DNA of 33,347 nt, from contig CAKUMO010000028.1 in assembly GCA_934667815.1 (NCBI GenBank), positions 1 to 33,347 on the forward strand. Direction: 5' to 3'. Positions 29,564 to 33,347 of this stretch are shown one piece after another. Source of the stretch: an uncultured Oscillospiraceae bacterium (GTDB taxonomy: Bacteria > Bacillota > Clostridia > Oscillospirales > Oscillospiraceae). The translations under genes and the position numbers were made by a program. Positions within the stretch are counted from its first letter, which is position 1, and each line of letters starts with the position of its first letter. The notes under the pieces were generated by a model. That model was not told where the DNA came from, ran no database searches, and was given only the letters and a program-made list of their open reading frames with translations.

Positions 29564-30406
29564 TCACTTTACCGCAAACGGGATAAGCAGCATTAAAATC
29601 TCCGTCAACGGCGCGACGATCATCGTGCTGTCGAAGCGGTCGAGAATGCCGCCGTGGCCGGGCAAAAGATTTCCGTAGTCCTTGATGCCAACCTGCCGCT
29701 TGACGACCGACAGCGTCAGATCGCCCACGATGGAGCCGATTGCGCCAACGATACCGTAAATCGCGGCGTAGAAATAATTCACCTGCGTGAAGCCGAAGCA
29801 CTTGTTCAGAAGCAGCGTGTAAAGCGCCATGGCGAGGACATTCGTCACGACGCCGCCGATCGCGCCCTCGACGGTTTTCTTCGGGCTGATGACGGGCGCG
29901 AGCTTATGCTTGCCGCAGGCTCTGCCCACGAAGTAGGCGCCGCTGTCGGCGACCATGGACAGAAGGAAGGCCACAAGGATGAAGAACTTGCCGTCCTGCA
30001 TCCCGCGCAGGCGCACCAGAGCACCGAGCAGGAAGGGATAGACAAAGCCGCTGAACAGCGCCACACACAGCGCGGAGAATTGCAGCTTGGTATGCGCGGC
30101 CAGCAGCTCACAGAACAGCGCCGTGAAATAGACAAACAGGCCGATGAGCATAGACGCCCAGAGCGTCTGCTCCGAGACGACCGCGCAAGCCCTCAGCCAC
30201 GACCACATCACATTCGCTGCGGCCATTACGGCGGTGTAGACCAAAATGCGCTTGTGCTTCAGAATGCCCGTGCGCCAGAGCATCTCATAGGCCGCGATGA
30301 CGCAGGCAGCTGCAAAGAGGATCGCCGTGGCCAGCGGCGGCAGAAACAGAACGACGGCCAGCAGCAGCGGCAGGCCGATGCAGGCGACCAAAATGCGAAC
30401 ACCCAT
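29564..30406 (-). CDS. cdsA: Phosphatidate cytidylyltransferase (CDP-diacylglycerol synthase)
   Basis: Makes CDP-diacylglycerol from phosphatidic acid and CTP for phospholipid synthesis. The 280-residue protein has about eight membrane segments and the C-terminal CDS signature running through KRQVGIKDYGNLLPGHGGIL followed by DRFDS (about 240-265), which holds the metal-binding aspartates. Its ATG shares one base with the uppS stop (TAATG), a tight translational coupling. Confidence 0.96.
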   Translation of the reverse strand: MGVRILVACIGLPLLLAVVLFLPPLATAILFAAACVIAAYEMLWRTGILKHKRILVYTAVMAAANVMWSWLRACAVVSEQTLWASMLIGLFVYFTALFCELLAAHTKLQFSALCVALFSGFVYPFLLGALVRLRGMQDGKFFILVAFLLSMVADSGAYFVGRACGKHKLAPVISPKKTVEGAIGGVVTNVLAMALYTLLLNKCFGFTQVNYFYAAIYGIVGAIGSIVGDLTLSVVKRQVGIKDYGNLLPGHGGILDRFDSTMIVAPLTEILMLLIPFAVK

Positions 30407-31140
30407 TATTTTGCTCCTCCAAACCGGCGGTTACGGCCGTTATAAGCGGCAATCGCCTTTTCTAAGTCCCTTGGCTTGAAGTCCGGCCAAAGCACGTCTG
30501 TAAAATAATATTCTGCATAGGCCGACTGCCATAACAGAAAATTGGACGTCCGAAGCTCACCGCCCGGACGAATAATCAGCTCCGGATCGGGGATCCCGGC
30601 AGAATAGAGGTAATCGGAGAAGGTCTCCTCCGTCAGATCCTCCGGGCGGCACGTTCCTTCCATGCACGCGCGGGCAAAATTCTGCGCCGCGCGAAGAATT
30701 TCCGGCCGTCCGCCGTAATTCAGGCAAAAATTGACCTGTACGCCCTCGTATTTCTGTGAGCGTTCGGCGGTGATACGCGCTTCCTCCTGCAATTCCGGTG
30801 AAAGGCGCGTCATGTCCCCGAAGAAGCAGAAGCGCACCTGATTTTTGTCCATATCGCGGATCAGTTCGCGCAGATACTGCTCCAAAAGTCCCATAATGGT
30901 GTCCACTTCCTCGGGTGAACGCTTCCAGTTTTCCGTGGAGAAGGCGTAAACGGTCAGATATTTCAGACCGATGGATTTTGCGTAATTTGCGATGGTGCGG
31001 AAGGCCTCCGCGCCGACTTTGTGGCCGGCCTGCCGTGGCAGACCGCGCATTTTTGCCCAGCGGCCGTTGCCGTCCATGATGATGGCGATATGAGTCGGGA
31101 CAGGCCGCGACAGTGCGGGCTGCTTTTTGCGAAATAGCAT
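30406..31140 (-). CDS. uppS: Undecaprenyl diphosphate synthase (cis-prenyltransferase)
   Basis: Elongates farnesyl diphosphate with isopentenyl units to undecaprenyl diphosphate, the lipid carrier for cell-wall synthesis. The 244-residue protein has the family motifs IIMDGNGRWAK (catalytic Asp23, Asn25, Arg27), RQAGHKVGAEA, FSTENWKRSPEEV, and the C-terminal PELIIRPGGELRTSNFLLWQ and YTEYYF-like AEYYFTDVLWPDF. GGAG lies before the ATG. A hairpin 16 bases upstream separates it from frr. Confidence 0.97.
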   Translation of the reverse strand: MLFRKKQPALSRPVPTHIAIIMDGNGRWAKMRGLPRQAGHKVGAEAFRTIANYAKSIGLKYLTVYAFSTENWKRSPEEVDTIMGLLEQYLRELIRDMDKNQVRFCFFGDMTRLSPELQEEARITAERSQKYEGVQVNFCLNYGGRPEILRAAQNFARACMEGTCRPEDLTEETFSDYLYSAGIPDPELIIRPGGELRTSNFLLWQSAYAEYYFTDVLWPDFKPRDLEKAIAAYNGRNRRFGGAK

Positions 31141-31155
31141 AGTGATACTCCAAAA

Positions 31156-31180
31156 CGCAGCCGCCGGAAGGGCGGCTGCG
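31156..31180 (-). terminator. Internal hairpin between frr and uppS
   Basis: On the - strand a perfect 10-bp stem (31180-31171 with 31165-31156) is followed by TTTTGGAG. It resembles a weak intrinsic terminator or a stabilising mRNA structure in the middle of the operon; the T tract is only four bases and runs into the uppS ribosome site. Confidence 0.5.
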
Positions 31181-31207
31181 AAGTTCCAGGCGTGTTTGAG
31201 CGTTTTT

Positions 31208-31762
31208 TTACAGCTCCATCAGTTCCTTTTCCTTGACGGCGCAGACTTCATCGACCTTCTTGATATACTTGTCGGTCAGCTCCTGCAGATCCTTTTCGGC
31301 CTTTTTCTGGTCGTCCTCGGTGATCTCGGACTTCTTCTTCAGGCCCTTGATATAATCCATGGCATCGCGGCGGATGTTGCGCACGGCGACCTTGGCATCC
31401 TCGCCGTACTTTTTGACCTGCTTGGTCAGGTCGCGGCGGCGTTCCTCAGTGAGCTGCGGGAATACCAGACGGATCACACGGCCGTCATTCTGCGGGTTGA
31501 TGCCGAGGTCAGAGGACTGAATGGCCTTCTCGATCTTCTTGAGCAGGCTGCCATCCCACGGCTGGATGACCAGCGTGCGTGCATCCGGCGAGGAAATCGT
31601 GCCGACCTGACCGACGGGCGTATCAACACCGTAGTATTCAACCGTGATGCGGTCGAGCACGCGGGCATTGGCGCGGCCGGCGCGCACGGAGCCGAAATCC
31701 TCCTGAAGGATCTCGAGGGTCTTGTCCATCTTGCGGGTAAATTCCTTGAAGTCTACTGCCAT
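31208..31762 (-). CDS. frr: Ribosome recycling factor
   Basis: Splits post-termination ribosomes with EF-G. The 184-residue, two-domain protein has the family length. It begins with the three-helix-bundle helix containing LQEDFGSVRAGRANARVLDR. The small beta domain includes VDTPVGQVGTISSPDARTL and IQPWD, and INPQNDGRVIRL and LTEERRRDLTKQVKK follow. The ribosome site AAGGAGG lies inside the last codons of pyrH, and the gap to pyrH is one base. Confidence 0.98.
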   Translation of the reverse strand: MAVDFKEFTRKMDKTLEILQEDFGSVRAGRANARVLDRITVEYYGVDTPVGQVGTISSPDARTLVIQPWDGSLLKKIEKAIQSSDLGINPQNDGRVIRLVFPQLTEERRRDLTKQVKKYGEDAKVAVRNIRRDAMDYIKGLKKKSEITEDDQKKAEKDLQELTDKYIKKVDEVCAVKEKELMEL

Positions 31763-31763
31763 G

Positions 31764-32486
31764 TTAATTTTCCTCCTTAACGACTGTTCCGATTTTTTCG
31801 CCCATCACCACGCGCAGGATGTTTTCCGGATCCTTCAGCGCAAAGAGAATGATGGGAATGTGGTTGTCCATGGAAAGGGATGTTGCGGTAGAATCCATGA
31901 CCATCAGGTGCTTGGCCAGCACCTCGTCATAGGTAATCTCGTCGAACTTGACGGCATCCGGGTTCTTGACCGGATCGTCGGAATAGACGCCGTCCACATT
32001 CTTGGCAAGCAGAATCGCGTCGGCATTGATCTCCGCCGCACGCAGCACGGCGCCGGTATCCGTGGAGAAGAAGGGATTGCCCGTGCCGCAGCCAAAGATG
32101 ACCACGCGGCCCTTTTCCAGATGGCGGATGGCCTTGCCGCGGATATAAGGCTCTGCGATGCGGCTCATCTCGATGGCCGTCTGCACGCGCACCTCCACGC
32201 CGCGCTGCTCAAGGCTGTCGGCCAGCGCAAGGCAGTTGATGGCCGTGGCGAGCATGCCCATATGGTCCGCGCGGGTACGCTCCATGCGGTCGCCGCCGTC
32301 CTTCAGGCCGCGCCAGAAGTTGCCGCCGCCAACGACAATGCCGACCTGCACGCCTGCATCGACGCATTTCTTGATTACGTCGCAGACCTCGCCGATCACG
32401 TCAAAATTCAATCCTCTGTGGGCGTCGCCGGCCAGCGCCTCGCCGCTGATCTTCAGCAGCACGCGCTTATATTTCGGCTGGTTCAT
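31764..32486 (-). CDS. pyrH: UMP kinase
   Basis: Phosphorylates UMP to UDP, the first step from UMP to pyrimidine nucleotides; a hexameric amino-acid-kinase-fold enzyme regulated by GTP and UTP. The 240-residue product has [15 protein letters not shown] at the N terminus, [13 protein letters not shown], the UMP loop [15 protein letters not shown], and the ATP region [20 protein letters not shown]. The start at 32486 (MNQPKYKR) has GAGGAGTGG at a normal distance; an upstream ATG at 32510 lacks one. It is first of the eight-gene operon. The usual partners rpsB and tsf are not in front of it here. Confidence 0.97.
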   Translation of the reverse strand: MNQPKYKRVLLKISGEALAGDAHRGLNFDVIGEVCDVIKKCVDAGVQVGIVVGGGNFWRGLKDGGDRMERTRADHMGMLATAINCLALADSLEQRGVEVRVQTAIEMSRIAEPYIRGKAIRHLEKGRVVIFGCGTGNPFFSTDTGAVLRAAEINADAILLAKNVDGVYSDDPVKNPDAVKFDEITYDEVLAKHLMVMDSTATSLSMDNHIPIILFALKDPENILRVVMGEKIGTVVKEEN

Positions 32487-32524
32487 TGGGATACCACTCC
32501 TCATTTTCAAATCTGTTTTCCTTT

Positions 32525-32553
32525 ATTCTATAATAATTCCGACGAATTGACAA
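32525..32553 (-). promoter_or_regulatory. Sigma-A promoter of the pyrH-polC operon
   Basis: On the - strand TTGTCA (32553-32548), a 17-base spacer and TAGAAT (32530-32525), 38 bases before the pyrH start. Confidence 0.75.
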
Positions 32554-32636
32554 CCCGTAATTCTCGATTTCACAGAATGTTTTTATTTTTTCTTGTCTCA
32601 GCAAAAGAATTATTGTCAAAATGCACGGAAACGGCA

Positions 32637-32665
32637 TTGCAGATTTGGCAGTTTTGATATATAAT
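32637..32665 (+). promoter_or_regulatory. Sigma-A promoter of glnS
   Basis: TTGCAG (32637-32642), a 17-base spacer and TATAAT (32660-32665). It is divergent from the pyrH promoter within a 216-base AT-rich intergenic region. I saw no T-box motif in the short leader before the ATG. Confidence 0.72.
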
Positions 32666-32702
32666 AGGAGCGATCATTTTTCACCAGAGAGGATGAAACG
32701 CT

Positions 32703-33347
32703 ATGGCCGAGGAACTGAGCCGTATGGAAACCAAGAATTTCATCGAAGCCTTCGTGGAGGAGGATATCTCCGCAGGCGGACAGTATGAGGGAATGCAGGT
32801 ACACACCCGTTTCCCGCCCGAGCCGAACGGCTATCTGCATATCGGCCACTGCAAGGCGCTGTGCATCGACTTCGGCACGGCAGAAAAATTCGGCGGCATC
32901 TGCAATCTGCGCATGGACGACACCAACCCCACCAAGGAGGACACCGAGTACGTCGATGCCATCAAAGAGGACATCAAGTGGCTGGGCTTCACCTGGGACG
33001 ACCGATTCTACTATGCCTCGCAGTATTTTGACAAAATGTACGAGTGTGCCGAGGATCTGATTAAGAAGGGTCTCGCCTATGTCTGCGAGCTGACGCCCGA
33101 GCAGATGCGCGAATACCGCGGCGACCTGACCACGCCTGCCCGCAGCCCCTACCGCGACCGCCCCATTGAGGAATCGCTCGATCTGTTCCGCCGCATGCGG
33201 GCCGGCGAGTTCCCCAACGGCGCGATGACACTGCGCGCAAAGATCGATCTTGCCTCCGGCAACTTCAATCTGCGCGACCCGGCCATCTACCGCATCAACC
33301 ACATGCCCCACCACGCCACGGGCGACAAGTGGTGCATCTATCCCATG
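32703..33347 (+). CDS. glnS: Glutaminyl-tRNA synthetase (5' part, cut by the window end)
   Basis: Charges tRNA-Gln with glutamine. 215 codons are visible before the window ends, about 40% of a normal enzyme. The class I nucleotide-binding site is in [18 protein letters not shown] (HIGH at residues 46-49). [20 protein letters not shown] and [10 protein letters not shown] follow, which match GlnRS rather than bacterial Glu[17 protein letters not shown] and the [16 protein letters not shown] segment continue the catalytic core. AGAGAGG precedes the ATG. A genuine GlnRS implies that glutamine charging need not pass through the Glu-tRNA-Gln amidotransferase in this organism, though both can coexist. 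Confidence 0.95.
   Translation, partial: MAEELSRMETKNFIEAFVEEDISAGGQYEGMQVHTRFPPEPNGYLHIGHCKALCIDFGTAEKFGGICNLRMDDTNPTKEDTEYVDAIKEDIKWLGFTWDDRFYYASQYFDKMYECAEDLIKKGLAYVCELTPEQMREYRGDLTTPARSPYRDRPIEESLDLFRRMRAGEFPNGAMTLRAKIDLASGNFNLRDPAIYRINHMPHHATGDKWCIYPM

Noticed and set aside
32487..32702. T-box or other riboswitch in front of glnS
   Set aside because: The leader from the predicted start to the ATG is about 30 bases, too short, and no T-box sequence (TGGNACC-like) is present.

Overview
The window reads as a chromosomal segment of a GC-rich, low-oxygen Clostridia bacterium, most likely from the Oscillospirales (Oscillospiraceae/Ruminococcaceae-like gut lineages). The reasons are the PolC-type replicative polymerase, the Firmicutes-style pyrH-frr-uppS-cdsA-dxr-rseP-ispG-polC cluster, a large single-chain pyruvate:ferredoxin oxidoreductase, a ThiI without rhodanese domain, and the strong AGGAGG ribosome sites. 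Genus cannot be fixed from the sequence alone.

Layout. Positions 1-5000 hold central carbon metabolism: GAPDH (+) converges on a large PFOR gene (-), separated by two intrinsic terminators. Positions 5000-8950 form a + strand operon: a ComM/YifB-type AAA+ protein, thiI, a CinA-C type nicotinamide-nucleotide amidase, and a beta-rich hypothetical gene that appears frameshifted at its sixth to tenth base after the start. Positions 9000-14500 hold a tandem GNAT acetyltransferase and a membrane-anchored GH25 muramidase (-), divergent from a CapA-like lipoprotein phosphoesterase (+). These are followed by a small non-coding repeat-like element, a membrane-anchored glycosidase-like protein and prmA (-).

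Positions 14600-18450 (+) hold the M16 peptidase-fold pair YfmF/YfmH, lgt and a small coiled-coil hypothetical protein. Positions 18530-19911 (-) hold a MATE transporter. A divergent perfect-consensus sigma-A promoter drives a membrane-anchored TPR/LRR protein (20082-21803, +). Three consecutive hairpins separate it from the end of the long - strand operon (21964-32486) that carries UMP kinase, ribosome recycling factor, undecaprenyl-PP synthase, CDP-DAG synthase, two MEP-pathway enzymes, the RseP protease and PolC. The window ends inside glnS (+).

Most of the segment is housekeeping. I found no CRISPR array, rRNA, tRNA, prophage, transposase or defence island. The items most worth a second look are the 218-bp element with imperfect terminal inverted repeats at 12208-12425, the single-base frameshift after pncC, the unusual TPR/LRR surface protein under a perfect promoter, a possible 12-codon leader ORF, and repeated use of TTG start codons. 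Promoters at five divergent gene pairs could be read; nine of the ten have hexamers separated by exactly 17 bases.
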